A DNA stretch of 64,000 bases from Hypericibacter sp963696655 (GCA_963696655.1 CAVOLB010000169.1:1-64000), one strand, 5' to 3'. Positions 1 through 8,967 are shown, numbered from the stretch's first letter. Program-made: numbers and translations. The notes: a model not told the origin generated them from the letters alone.

Positions 1-234
1 CTCCCTGTAGTAGAAATACAGCGACAGCACGATGAACAGCGCGGCGGTGATTTCGGAGTAGGACCGGAACGACAGCTGCAGGTAGAGCGGCTGGGCTGCG
101 AGGAAGAAGGCGGCGAAGGAGGCGTTCTTCATTCTCATCGCCCTGCCGAGCTTGTAGGTCATCACAACGGTGAGCGCGGTGATCAGACAGTGCGCGAGCG
201 CCACGCCGGTGAAGCCGAAGATCGCCGGTGTGCT
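1..234 (-). CDS. Membrane glycosyltransferase fragment (GT39/ArnT-like), open at left edge
   Basis: An open minus-strand frame runs off the left edge. It encodes about 78 residues of membrane protein with two strongly hydrophobic stretches separated by a short basic loop (KLGRAMRMKN), followed by the segment LYLQLSFRSYSEITAALF. This resembles the inner part of dolichyl-phosphate-mannose or ArnT-type glycosyltransferases that use polyprenyl-linked sugars. No start codon or N-terminal catalytic region is present: upstream, the coding signal changes abruptly at about 221-234 into a HicA-like sequence. The gene is therefore 5'-truncated within the window. The family call rests on a short stretch and is tentative. 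Confidence 0.45.
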
Positions 235-365
235 GGGCGACGGTCGTGAAGGCTGTGATGCCGTCGCGAGCGACGCGGTAGCGGCGGGTGCGAGCCCTTC
301 TGGCGGACGGGTACGCCGCCGAGGCGTTCGATGCGCCGGTTGACGTCTTCGTCCGCACAACAGGT
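226..365 (-). pseudogene. HicA-like mRNA interferase toxin remnant (frameshifted)
   Basis: Translated on the minus strand, this stretch gives DVNRRIERLGGVPVRQKGSH in one frame and, one base out of phase, RYRVARDGITAFTTVAQHTG. Joined, they match the core of HicA toxins of type II toxin-antitoxin systems: the helix and beta strands leading to the catalytic G-S-H, then the TTVAQHTGD strand. The frame break is an extra C in CACCCGCCGC, where CACCGCCGC would read H-R-R. The C-terminal part (normally GT-LR-I) is missing because the sequence becomes the glycosyltransferase at about 221-232. There is no clear start codon and no recognisable HicB antitoxin nearby. It is a decayed fragment or an assembly artefact. 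Confidence 0.55.
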
Positions 366-604
366 CAGCGACTACACACGTCACTCGTTGAGCGACTAAA
401 CACAACGCGCGGCTTCGCTACGCCTTGGCCATCGAGTTCGTCGGCGGCACCAGCCAGGATGCACCCCGCGCAGCACTCGATGACCGCGACGTGACCCCGG
501 ACCCTGGCGCCGAAGCGAACTCGACCGAGTGGGCCGGCCGAGAACCCTCCGAGGCGCACTGTACGAACGACAGCCTTGCCCGGCAGGATGGGGCTGTGCT
601 AGCC
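366..604. other. Unassigned DNA between HicA remnant and truncated binding protein
   Basis: No gene could be assigned here. A short minus-strand frame (stop near 365) reads LGGFSAGPLGRVRFGARVRG and onwards but matches no family I recognise. A plus-strand frame contains HTSLVERLN, faintly like the end of an IS1-type transposase, which is too little to call. The segment separates two gene fragments of unrelated origin. Confidence 0.3.
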
Positions 605-1098
605 GGGTCGGTGATGTCGGCCGAGGGCTGCAGCAGGTCCATCCAGCTGGTGGGCGCGGTCTTGACCAGGTCCGAGCGATAGCAGAGGCCGGTGGTGCCC
701 CAGGCATAGGGGACGGAATGCGCGTTGCCCGGGTCATAGGCGAGGGCGCGGGCTTCGGGATAGAGGTTGGCGAGGTTCGGGATCTTGGCGGCGTCGAGCG
801 GGGCGATCAGCTTCAGATTCTGCAGCGCCTCGACGAAGGGGCTGGAGACGAACAGCACGTCATAGCCCTTGCCGCCGCCGGCCACCACCTTGCCCATGAT
901 CTCTTCATTGGTGGCGTGGACCGACATCTCGGCTTCGATGCCGGTTTCCTTGGTGAAATTGGCCAACAGATCGGCCGGCATATAGCCGTCCCAGTTGGAG
1001 ATGACGATTTTTTCCGCGAACGCCTCGCCGCTGCCGAGCAGCAGGCCACAGGCGAAAGCAAGGCCGAACGCGGCCCTGCGGGACAGGCGCAGTGTCAT
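605..1098 (-). pseudogene. Truncated PotD/PotF-type polyamine ABC substrate-binding protein
   Basis: The ATG at 1098 follows a GGGGAG ribosome binding site and opens a signal peptide (RRAAFGLAFACGLLLGSGEA) leading into EKIVISNWDGYMPADLLANF, the classic start of periplasmic spermidine/putrescine-binding proteins. Similarity continues through the YDVLFVSS and VPYAWGTTGL segments to about residue 160 (DLLQPSAD). There the sequence turns into low-complexity Arg/Ser-rich frame to a stop at 418, so the C-terminal half of a roughly 350-residue family is missing. No partner permease or ATPase is adjacent; a complete Pot-type operon lies at 52.8-56.9 kb. The break at about 605 coincides with the patchwork at the window's left end. 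Confidence 0.7.
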
Positions 1099-1277
1099 GA
1101 AACGCTCCCCGTTATGCATCCGAAACGGCCAGGTTGCGGAGAAACCGGTCCTGAGCCCCAGTGGATTGGTAGTCCTTGCGGGAGCGATCATCGGGGGCGG
1201 ATCGCCCCGGGGTCAACCCACCTTGGCAGCCGGCCGCCCGACCCCGCGGTCGGGGCCGTAAGGACAGGCCCCGGAAC

Positions 1278-2879
1278 CTATGTTCCCGAGGCTTCCGCCG
1301 CGGCGCCCGACCGGGGCGAGGCGATGTCGGCCATGCCGCGATTGAGCCCGCCGCCGGGCTCGCGCATCACGGCATTGGGCGAGGCGAACAGCACCGGATG
1401 GACGTCGAGCGAGCCGCGGCGCACGGCGAGCGCCGGGTCGATCGCGGCCTTGACCTCGGGCGACAGGCGGTTGTCGAGGGTGACGCCCGAGCCGCTGGCG
1501 TCGAGGCGCGGACAATGGAAAGCCGCCTCGAGATCCATGCCGAAATCGACCAGGAAGGACAGGACCTGCGCCACCGCGGGCAGGATGCGCCGCCCGCCCG
1601 AGGCGCCCAGCGCGGCCCAGGGCTGGCCCGATTTGCGCAGGATCGTCGGCACCATGTTGGAGAGCGGGCGCTTGGCCGGCGCGATCGAGTTGGGGCGGCC
1701 CGGCGTCGGGTCGAACCACATGATGCCGTTATTGAGCATCACGCCGCTGTCTTCGAGCAGCACCTTGGCGCCGAAGCGCGACAGCAGCGTCTGGGTCAGG
1801 GCCACCATGTTGCCCTGCCGGTCCACCACGGAAATGTGGGTGGTGCAGGAGGCGCTCGCCGGGTTGTTGCGCGCGGCACCGTCGCCCGCATCGCCCATGG
1901 TCTGCAGCCGCTCGCGATAGGCGCGGTCGAGGGCCGAGGCATAGGCGCGATAGGCGTCGGGTCCCGGCGCGCGGCCGGAGCGCTCCTCCATGTCGGCGGT
2001 GAGGAACTCCAAGGTCCGGGCGAGCGTCGGACCCGCGGTCAGGCCGCCGGGCGCGAAGACTTCGACCTCGCGATAGGAAGACGCCTGCGCCGGCACGACC
2101 CGCGCACGATAGTCGGCGAGGTCGGCAGCCGAGAGCTTGCCGCCGAGGCGCTGCATCTCGGCCGCCATGGCGCGCGCGGTTTCCCCTTCATAGAACTCGC
2201 GCGGGCCCGCCTTGGCGAGGCGTCGCAGCGTGATGTCGAGCTTGCCCAGCGCGAGGCGCGGCGGCGGACTTTCGGCTGCGGCCGGTGCCGGCGGCAGCCC
2301 GCCCGGCAGATAGATCTTTCGGGCGCCGGCATTCTCGGAAAGCTCGCGCGCCGCAACCGCGATCGAGAGCATCGCGTACCAGTCGACCGGCAGGCCGGCC
2401 TGGGCGAGGGCCGCGGCGGGCTCTACCAGGCGGGCCCAGGGCAGGGTGGCGAAGGTCTCGTGGGCCACGCGCATGCCGTCGACCGTGCCCGGCACGGCGA
2501 CCGAGAGCGGCCCCTTGATGTTGCGGTCGCCCTTGACCGAGGGCCATTCGAACAGCGCCTGGGTGGTGCCGCCGGTCAGCGGATAATCGGCCGGATCGAG
2601 CGTCTTGGGCGCGATCATGCCGAACTCGACGCATTGCACCTCGGGGGCGCCGGCCATCGCCACCAGCATATAGCCGCCGCCGCCGATCCCGCTCATCCAG
2701 GGCTCGAGCACGCCGACCGCGAAGCTGGTCGCGATCGCCGCATCGACCGCATTGCCGCCCTCGGCCAGCACGGTGGCGCCGACCCGCGCTGCCGCCAGGC
2801 TCTGCGAGGTGACGATGCCGCCCTCGGAAGAAACAGCTTTTTTCACGAAGCTGCCCTCGGGGCGATAGGGATCGAGCAT
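1278..2879 (-). CDS. ggt: Gamma-glutamyltransferase
   Basis: This 533-residue member of the gamma-glutamyltransferase family cleaves or transfers gamma-glutamyl groups of glutathione and its conjugates after autoprocessing into two chains. Visible landmarks are GGNAVDAAIA near residues 41-50 and SGIGGGGYMLV near 63-73. TTHISVVD begins at Thr346, the position of the nucleophile that becomes the N-terminus of the small subunit. The segment near 480-520 contains the family's LGASGGRRI glycine loop. No clear signal peptide is visible, so it may be cytosolic or secreted by an unrecognised route. The ATG at 2879 has an AAGGAAG site. It lies 164 bp downstream of the CoM/epoxide operon in the same orientation and may be its last gene; a link to glutathione conjugates is conjecture. 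Confidence 0.85.
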   Translation of the reverse strand: MLDPYRPEGSFVKKAVSSEGGIVTSQSLAAARVGATVLAEGGNAVDAAIATSFAVGVLEPWMSGIGGGGYMLVAMAGAPEVQCVEFGMIAPKTLDPADYPLTGGTTQALFEWPSVKGDRNIKGPLSVAVPGTVDGMRVAHETFATLPWARLVEPAAALAQAGLPVDWYAMLSIAVAARELSENAGARKIYLPGGLPPAPAAAESPPPRLALGKLDITLRRLAKAGPREFYEGETARAMAAEMQRLGGKLSAADLADYRARVVPAQASSYREVEVFAPGGLTAGPTLARTLEFLTADMEERSGRAPGPDAYRAYASALDRAYRERLQTMGDAGDGAARNNPASASCTTHISVVDRQGNMVALTQTLLSRFGAKVLLEDSGVMLNNGIMWFDPTPGRPNSIAPAKRPLSNMVPTILRKSGQPWAALGASGGRRILPAVAQVLSFLVDFGMDLEAAFHCPRLDASGSGVTLDNRLSPEVKAAIDPALAVRRGSLDVHPVLFASPNAVMREPGGGLNRGMADIASPRSGAAAEASGT

Positions 2880-3043
2880 GGAACTTCCTTTGAATGCGGC
2901 GACAGGCCGGGACGGGAATGCGGCCGACAGGTTAACGTCCCGGGCTACGAAATCCAGCCGCCACGAAATCCGGCCCCAGGCTCTGGACCCGTTCGCCGCT
3001 GCTCGTCGCGGGTGCCTCGAGGGTCAGGCGCCGCCGTCCAGGG

Positions 3044-4402
3044 CTATGTCCGGCCGTGAACGGACGAGCCGCACTCTTTTCGGGCCAACTCGCCGACGAC
3101 CTGCACCGGCGCAAACACCGGCGAATAGGGCGGCGCATAGGCGAGATCCAGCTCCGCGAGATCGTCGGCGGTAAGCCCGGCCCAGACGGCCGTGGCGACG
3201 ATATCGATATATTTGTCGACGCCGTCCGGCCCCACCGCCTCCGCACCCAGGACGCGCCCATCGCGCCGATCCATCACGAGCCAGATGTCGAGAGGATGGG
3301 AGTGGGGCATGTAGCGGGCCCGGCTGGGGACGCGGGCTTGCACCGAAACCGGATCGAACCCGCTCTGCCGTGCCTGCTCGGGCGTCAGCCCCGTGCGCGC
3401 CACCGCCAGATCGAAGACCTTGAAGATCGCGGTGCCGAGAACGCCGGGGAAGCGCGCCTGACCGCCGGCGATATTGACGCCGGCGACACGGCCCTGGCGA
3501 TTGGCGACATCGCCGAGGGGATACCAGACCGCCTTGCCGGAGACGATGTGACGGGCCTCGGCGCAGTCGCCGGCGGCAAAGACTCCCGCCAGGTTGGTGC
3601 GCATCGCCTCGTCGACGGCGATCGCGCCGGTCTCTCCGAGAGTGACCCCCGCAGCAGCGGCCAGATCGATCCGGGGACGGATGCCGATCGCCGTCAGCAC
3701 CCAATCGGCGGCGAGACCGCCGCCGTCCGCGAGCCTGACGCCGTCTTTGGCGATCTGCGCGACCGAGGTGCCCAGGACGACGTTCACGCCATGCCCGGCG
3801 AGATGGGCCGCCACGGACTCGCCGATCCCGGGATCGAAGGACGGCAACAGCCGGGCCATCGCTTCGACCAGCGTCACCGCGATTCCCCGGCGCCGAAGGG
3901 TCTCGGCCATTTCCAGGCCGATATAACCACCGCCGATGATGACCGCGCGGCCCCCGGGCGAAAGCAAAGTCTGCAGCCGGTCGGCGTCGCCGATGGAGCG
4001 CAGCGGCAGCATCGGCGGCGCGCCCTCCACCGACGGGATCCGGGGCATGATCGCCTGGGCCCCGGTCGCGAAGAGAATCATGTCGAAGGGCTCGAGGGAT
4101 GACACCCCGGTTTCGAGCGACGTCACCCGCGCCCGGCGCGCGACGAGATCGACCTCCTTGACGCGATGCCGGACCCTGAGATCGATACCGTCGGCGCGGA
4201 AGCGATCGACGCTGCGGGCGATCAGGCTGGCGCGCGGGATCGCCTCGGGATCGCCCAGGCGATAGGGCAAGCCGCAGGCCGAATAGGAAACCTCGGGCTC
4301 GTCCTGCAGCACGAGGATATCGAGGTCCGGCCGCCGCCGCCGGGCCGTGGCGGCGGCTTTCATCCCCGCCGCGACCCCGCCGACGATCAGGACGCGCGTC
4401 AT
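3044..4402 (-). CDS. CoA-disulfide reductase/NADH oxidase-like flavoprotein (candidate CoM disulfide reductase)
   Basis: This 452-residue two-dinucleotide-fold flavoprotein has FAD-binding GGVAAGMKAA at residues 8-17 and a single redox cysteine, Cys43, in YSACGLPY. Cys43 is the exact position of the active-site cysteine of Staphylococcus CoA-disulfide reductase. An NAD(P) motif VIIGGGYIGLEMAE and an FAD motif GVFAAGDCAE follow. Enzymes of this type reduce CoA disulfides or O2 through a mixed disulfide or sulfenate. It starts 10 bp after the aldehyde dehydrogenase stop, so it belongs to the CoM operon. In that context reduction of CoM disulfide or a CoM-thiol mixed disulfide is a reasonable guess. 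Substrate is not decided by sequence. Confidence 0.75.
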   Translation of the reverse strand: MTRVLIVGGVAAGMKAAATARRRRPDLDILVLQDEPEVSYSACGLPYRLGDPEAIPRASLIARSVDRFRADGIDLRVRHRVKEVDLVARRARVTSLETGVSSLEPFDMILFATGAQAIMPRIPSVEGAPPMLPLRSIGDADRLQTLLSPGGRAVIIGGGYIGLEMAETLRRRGIAVTLVEAMARLLPSFDPGIGESVAAHLAGHGVNVVLGTSVAQIAKDGVRLADGGGLAADWVLTAIGIRPRIDLAAAAGVTLGETGAIAVDEAMRTNLAGVFAAGDCAEARHIVSGKAVWYPLGDVANRQGRVAGVNIAGGQARFPGVLGTAIFKVFDLAVARTGLTPEQARQSGFDPVSVQARVPSRARYMPHSHPLDIWLVMDRRDGRVLGAEAVGPDGVDKYIDIVATAVWAGLTADDLAELDLAYAPPYSPVFAPVQVVGELARKECGSSVHGRT

Positions 4403-4412
4403 CGGCGCCGGC

Positions 4413-5849
4413 CTATTGGCCGTGCTTTGCCCAATGCGCCCCGAAGATCGTCTCGGGCGTGATGCTCCTCGGCTTCAGCGGCCGCGACACCCAGGTCAGG
4501 TTCACGAAATGCCGGGCGCTGACATTCTCGGTCGTGATATTGCCGCCCCAGGTCCCGCAGGCGAGCGAGAGCGTGTAGGGCATGCCGTTACGCGCGCTGC
4601 CGGCACCCTCGTTCAGATTCTGGTTGACCATGACCCGCGCCGTCCTGGTGCGCAGGGCCAGGGCCTCGATGTTGGCCTCGCTGCTGGTATGGATGCCGCA
4701 GGTATGACCCAGGCCCTGATAGCCGGTGATGCGATTGACCCAGTCGATGGCGCCATCGATCCCGCCGGCATAGCGATAGAGCGCCAGCACCACCGACAGC
4801 TTCTCGCCGGAGAAGGGATGCTCCGGCCCGGCGCCGTCCTCCTCGACGATGAGGAAGCTGCGATCCTCGGGCAGCGCGAATCCCGCCAGCTCGGCGATGC
4901 GCGCCGCCGGCTTGGCCACGACCTCGATCGTGGGAATATGACCGCCATCCGGCCACATCGCCCGCGCGAGCCGCGCTTTCTGTTCCGGCGTGCAGAGATG
5001 GCCGCCGCCGGCGATCAGCTTGTCGCGCAGCGCGTCATAGATCCCGGCTGCGGCGACCACCGAATTGTCGGCGAGGCAGCTGGTGGCGTAGTCGAACGTC
5101 TTGGCCCGGGCGATCATCAGGGCCGCGTCGTCGAGATCGGCCGTCTCGTCGACAACATGGACGGAATTTCCCACGCCGACGCCGTAGGCCGGCGTCCCCG
5201 AGCTGTAGGCGGCCTTGACCATGCCGGCACCGCCGGTGGCGACGACCAGGTCCGAGAGACGCATCAGCGCCTCCGTCTTCGCGATCGAAGGCTGCTGGAT
5301 GACCTGGATCAGGTCCTCCGGCGCGCCGACCGCGCGGCAGCCCTGGCGCATCGCCTCGACCACCGCGATCGAGGTCCGCTTGGTCCGGGGATGAGGTGCC
5401 ACGATGATGGCATTGCGCGCCTTCAGCGCCCCCAGCGCCTTCACCGGCGGCGTCGCGTCGGGGCCCGTCGTGGGGATGAGGGCCGCGATCACGCCGACCG
5501 GCTTGGCGATCTTGACCAGGCCCTTCTCCGGAATCTCCTCCACCACCCCGCAGGTCCTGATGCCCGCCATGTCCGCGAGGGTTCCCATGACGCGGTTCTC
5601 GAACTTCGAGACCTTGTCCTGATAGCGCCCGAAACCGCCTTCATCGACCGCCAGCCGCGCGAGGGCCTCGCGGTTCTTGAACACATGCCAGCCCACGGCG
5701 GTCACGAGCGCGTCGGCCTCGGCCTGGCTGTAATTCTCGATGGCCTGCTGGGCGCGGCGCGCGCGGGCGACCATGGTCGCGATCTCGGCCTGCGCTTCCT
5801 CCGGCGTCTGCTTGACCGGTTTCTCGATACTTGTGACGGCGGCGGTCAT
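4413..5849 (-). CDS. Acylating aldehyde dehydrogenase, sulfoacetaldehyde dehydrogenase (SauS)-like
   Basis: This 478-residue member of the aldehyde dehydrogenase superfamily resembles the CoA-acylating branch (EutE, AdhE N-domain, SauS). The nucleophile is probably Cys258 in FDYATSCLADNS; the nucleotide loop VIAALIPTTGPDATP and the C-terminal NRITGYQGLGHTCGIH are also branch features. Such enzymes convert an aldehyde plus CoA and NAD(P)+ to acyl-CoA. The closest family I know is SauS, which acts on sulfoacetaldehyde. The ATG at 5849 overlaps the stop of the acyl-CoA synthetase gene (ATGA), so the pair is translationally coupled. In a CoM/epoxide cluster the substrate could be sulfoacetaldehyde or a CoM-thioether aldehyde such as 2-oxoethyl-CoM. 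The substrate is inferred. Confidence 0.75.
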   Translation of the reverse strand: MTAAVTSIEKPVKQTPEEAQAEIATMVARARRAQQAIENYSQAEADALVTAVGWHVFKNREALARLAVDEGGFGRYQDKVSKFENRVMGTLADMAGIRTCGVVEEIPEKGLVKIAKPVGVIAALIPTTGPDATPPVKALGALKARNAIIVAPHPRTKRTSIAVVEAMRQGCRAVGAPEDLIQVIQQPSIAKTEALMRLSDLVVATGGAGMVKAAYSSGTPAYGVGVGNSVHVVDETADLDDAALMIARAKTFDYATSCLADNSVVAAAGIYDALRDKLIAGGGHLCTPEQKARLARAMWPDGGHIPTIEVVAKPAARIAELAGFALPEDRSFLIVEEDGAGPEHPFSGEKLSVVLALYRYAGGIDGAIDWVNRITGYQGLGHTCGIHTSSEANIEALALRTRTARVMVNQNLNEGAGSARNGMPYTLSLACGTWGGNITTENVSARHFVNLTWVSRPLKPRSITPETIFGAHWAKHGQ

Positions 5850-7954
5850 GATGATGTTTCCTTCTCCAATCGATGATGAGAGTGGGCCGTGGCGGAGGCC
5901 CGCATCCGCAGATCGACGATCATGAGACCGTCGGCATTGGCGATGACCGGATTGGCATCCAGCTCCTCCAGCCAGGGAGCACCGGCGATCCATTGGGACA
6001 GCCCGGCGATGAGGCGGGCCAAGGCCGGGCGATCGACCGCGGGCCGGCCGCGCCCTCCGGTCAGCAGGGGCTGAGCTTTCAACCCATCGAGCATGGCCAG
6101 CGCCTCCGCCTCGTCGAAGGGCGCCAGGCGCAGGGCGACGTCGCCCAGCACCTCGACCCAGATGCCGCCGAGGCCGGCCATGACCACGGGGCCGAAATTG
6201 GCATCGCGGCGGGCGCCGATGACGAGCTCCACCCCGGGGCGTGCCTGTCGCTGCAGCAGCGCCTCCGTCGCTCCCAGCCGGGCGGCGATGTCGTCATAAG
6301 CCTCGCCCACCGCGCGGGACGTCGTGAGGCCGAGATGCACAGCGCCGCTGTCCGATTTGTGGACCAGGCCCGGCAGCTCCGCCTTCAGGACGACGGGCAG
6401 GCCCAGCGCCTCGGCGGCGGCGATGGCCTCGTTGCGCGATCGGGCCAGCCGCCATGGGGCAACGGGGAAGCCCGCCTCGGCGAAGAGCTGGAAAGCAAGA
6501 TCCGAGGGCAGCCAGCCGCCCTCGGCCACGCCTGACGGACGCGCCACAGGCCGGTGGACCGCCATCCGCTTGCCGCTGCCGGCGGCCGGCGCCGTCAATG
6601 CCATGAGCTGGACAGTTCGTGCCGGCCAGGCATGGCAGGGAATGCCGGCGGCCAGCAGCCGGCGCCGGTTCTCCGCCGCCGCCTCCGGTGCCACCCAGCA
6701 GACATGGACCGGCTTCTTCGAGCCCCGGCCGCGGGCAGCCGCGACGCCCTCGATGACGCGGTCCGTCACCTCGGCCATGAGCGCCGAGCGCTGCAGCAGC
6801 ACCGGCACGACGCCATCCACCTCGTCGCTGTCGAGCAGCGCCGCCAGGCTCGCGCCATACATCTCGGGGAATCGGCGCCACTCGGTGGTGACGTCGATGG
6901 GATTGGCGGCGGACCCGTAGGCCGGCAACAAGGGACGGATGACGGACTGCAGCGCCTCCGACAGAGGCGGGACCTGGAGACCCTTCGCCTCCATGAGATC
7001 CGCGATCTCGACGCCGGTGCCCCCGGAGTTGGTGATGACGGCGATCCGGCGGCCGACCAGCGGCGGCTGGCGGTCGAGCGCCCCGGCCAGATCGAGCAGG
7101 GTCAGGCCATCCTCGACCACGCGGATTCCGGCCTGGCGCAGGGCCGCCAGGGTCACCGCCGTGTCCGTGGCCAGGGCGGCGGTATGGCTGGCGGCGGCGC
7201 GGCGTCCGGCCTCCCCCCGTCCCGTCTTCAGCACGACGATGGGCTTGCGCGGGGCGATCTCGCAGGCCGCCTCGAAGAAGCGCCGGCCGTCGCCGATGGA
7301 TTCGAGCAGCATGGCGATGACCCGGGTCTCCGGATCGGCGCCGAAGGCGCGGAGCATGTCGGTCTCGTCGAGGTCCGCCTTGTTGCCGCAGGCGACCACC
7401 CGCGAGAAGCCGATCATATCCTCCTGGGATCGCGTGAAGGCGGCCATGCCATAGGCGCCGCTCTGGGTATAGAGAGCGATGCCGCCGCGCGTCGGCATTC
7501 CGAGGCCCAGCGACGCATTCAAGCCGGCGGCGGTGCTGATGATGCCGAAGCAGTTGGGTCCGATGAGGCGGACCTCGCCGGCGCGCGCGGCCGCGAGGAC
7601 GCGCTGCTCGAGCGCCTGGCCCTCGGGGCCGGCTTCGGCGAACCCGCCGCTGATGACGACCGCGAGGGGCACCGCGGCCGTGCCGCAATCGGCGATGATC
7701 GCCGGCACCTCGGCCGGGGGCGCGACGATCACGGCCAGATCCGCGCTGCCGGGAACCTTGGCCAGGCTCGCATAGGCCGGCCGGCCCTGGATCTCGGTCA
7801 GGGTGGGATGCACCGCGACGACCTCGCCCCGGAATCCCGATTCCGGCGCGATGAGATTCTGCATGAAGAGATGGCCGAGCTTGCCGGGGGTCGCCGAGGC
7901 GCCGACCAGGGCAACGCGGCGCGGCGCGAACAGCGCCTTCTGCCACTCGCTCAC
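5846..7954 (-). CDS. NDP-forming acyl-CoA synthetase (fused alpha-beta)
   Basis: This 702-residue protein has an N-terminal CoA-binding Rossmann domain (VALVGASATPGKLGHLF), a succinyl-CoA-ligase-like middle region and a C-terminal ATP-grasp domain (about 480-690; VVLKAELPGLVHKSDSGAV). The middle region contains the phosphorylated histidine motif SHTAALA. The layout is that of ADP-forming acetyl-CoA synthetases, which activate carboxylates or run in reverse to harvest ATP from acyl-CoA. The GTG start at 7954 overlaps the stop of the PLP-enzyme gene (GTGA), and the stop overlaps the aldehyde dehydrogenase start. With that partner it could convert an aldehyde via acyl-CoA to the free acid, or activate a CoM-carboxylate. 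Substrate unknown. Confidence 0.85.
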   Translation of the reverse strand: MSEWQKALFAPRRVALVGASATPGKLGHLFMQNLIAPESGFRGEVVAVHPTLTEIQGRPAYASLAKVPGSADLAVIVAPPAEVPAIIADCGTAAVPLAVVISGGFAEAGPEGQALEQRVLAAARAGEVRLIGPNCFGIISTAAGLNASLGLGMPTRGGIALYTQSGAYGMAAFTRSQEDMIGFSRVVACGNKADLDETDMLRAFGADPETRVIAMLLESIGDGRRFFEAACEIAPRKPIVVLKTGRGEAGRRAAASHTAALATDTAVTLAALRQAGIRVVEDGLTLLDLAGALDRQPPLVGRRIAVITNSGGTGVEIADLMEAKGLQVPPLSEALQSVIRPLLPAYGSAANPIDVTTEWRRFPEMYGASLAALLDSDEVDGVVPVLLQRSALMAEVTDRVIEGVAAARGRGSKKPVHVCWVAPEAAAENRRRLLAAGIPCHAWPARTVQLMALTAPAAGSGKRMAVHRPVARPSGVAEGGWLPSDLAFQLFAEAGFPVAPWRLARSRNEAIAAAEALGLPVVLKAELPGLVHKSDSGAVHLGLTTSRAVGEAYDDIAARLGATEALLQRQARPGVELVIGARRDANFGPVVMAGLGGIWVEVLGDVALRLAPFDEAEALAMLDGLKAQPLLTGGRGRPAVDRPALARLIAGLSQWIAGAPWLEELDANPVIANADGLMIVDLRMRASATAHSHHRLEKETSS

Positions 7955-8967
7955 GAGGGCTCGTCCTGGCTCGCGAACAGGCTCGGCGCCCCGCCGCTAT
8001 GGAGGAAGAGCACGGTCCGGTCGCGGCGGTACTGGCCGCTGGCCAGGAGCGCGCGGTAGCCGGCCAGGGCCTTGGCCGTATAGGTCGGGTCGAGCAGCAG
8101 GCCCTCGCTGCGGGCGGCCAGTGCGAGGGCCGCCTCGCCTTCGGCCGAGGGGATGCCATAGCCGGCGCCGATGAAGCCGTCATGGATCACCACCTCGCCC
8201 GGCTCGATGGCGGTGCCGTGCCCGAGCCGCGTTGCGGCCTCGGCCGTCAGGGCCGCGACGCGCTGGCGCGCTTCGGCGGCCGGCCGGCTGACCGTGATAC
8301 CTTCGACTCGCCAGGCAGCGCCAAACAGCCGCGAGCCCAGGAGCCAGCCGGCCATGGTGCCGCCGGAGCCCACCGCCATCACCACGCAATCGGGCGCGAT
8401 CCCGGCCCCGGCGCATTGCGCCATCACCTCCGCGACCGCCATGACATGTCCGATCGCGCCCAGCGCGCAGGCGCCACCGCGCGGAATGACATAGGGACAG
8501 CCGCCGGCCGCGCGCATCCGCGCCGCCTCCGCCTCGAGCCCGCGATCGACGGAGCTGCGATCCGTTTCGCCGGTGAACCGGATTTCCGCGCCCAGCAGGA
8601 CGCTCAGCCGATGATTGCCCTCGAGCCGCTTCGGCGGCGTGCCCCAATAGATCGCCACCATGCGCAGGCCCGCGACGCTCGCCGCCGCGGCCGTCGCGCG
8701 CACATGGTTGGAGAGCGGCCCGGCGCCGGTCACCACCGCGTCGGCGCCGGTCTCGAGCGCATCGGCGATGATGAGCTCGAGGCCGCGGACCTTGTTGCCG
8801 CCGAAGCCGAAGGGAATGAGATCGTCGCGCTTCATCCAGAGCGCGGGCCCGCCCAGCGCCCGGCCGAGCGCCGGAACCGCGAGGAGCGGCGTGGGCGCCG
8901 GGATCAGCGCAAGCCGCGGCAGATCGCGCGGATCGGTGCGGCGTTCGAGCGATCGCGGCACGCTCAC
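7951..8967 (-). CDS. xcbE1: D-cysteine desulfhydrase/ACC deaminase-family PLP enzyme, XcbE1-type (CoM biosynthesis)
   Basis: This fold-type II PLP enzyme of about 338 residues has the Schiff-base lysine in PFGFGGNKVRGLE (Lys59 from the GTG at 8967), a glycine-rich phosphate loop (VGSGGTMAGWL) and the C-terminal LLDPTYTAKA. Relatives include D-cysteine desulfhydrase, ACC deaminase and L-cysteate sulfo-lyase (CuyA). In Xanthobacter autotrophicus Py2 the XcbE1 member lies directly after two aspartase/fumarase-type genes in the CoM pathway, as here, and is assigned to late thiolation chemistry. The GTG at 8967 overlaps the preceding stop (GTGA); an ATG at 9006 would give a longer, less likely product. 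CuyA-like cysteate cleavage is the main alternative. Confidence 0.78.
   Translation of the reverse strand: MSVPRSLERRTDPRDLPRLALIPAPTPLLAVPALGRALGGPALWMKRDDLIPFGFGGNKVRGLELIIADALETGADAVVTGAGPLSNHVRATAAAASVAGLRMVAIYWGTPPKRLEGNHRLSVLLGAEIRFTGETDRSSVDRGLEAEAARMRAAGGCPYVIPRGGACALGAIGHVMAVAEVMAQCAGAGIAPDCVVMAVGSGGTMAGWLLGSRLFGAAWRVEGITVSRPAAEARQRVAALTAEAATRLGHGTAIEPGEVVIHDGFIGAGYGIPSAEGEAALALAARSEGLLLDPTYTAKALAGYRALLASGQYRRDRTVLFLHSGGAPSLFASQDEPS

Noticed and set aside
288..494. Possible IS1-type transposase end (HTSLVERLN)
   Set aside because: Only about nine residues resemble the motif, with no catalytic residues or terminal inverted repeats.
529..3059. Long plus-strand frames opposite the truncated PotD gene and ggt
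   Set aside because: They are antisense shadows with Arg/Gly-rich composition and no domain; the minus strand has clear homology.
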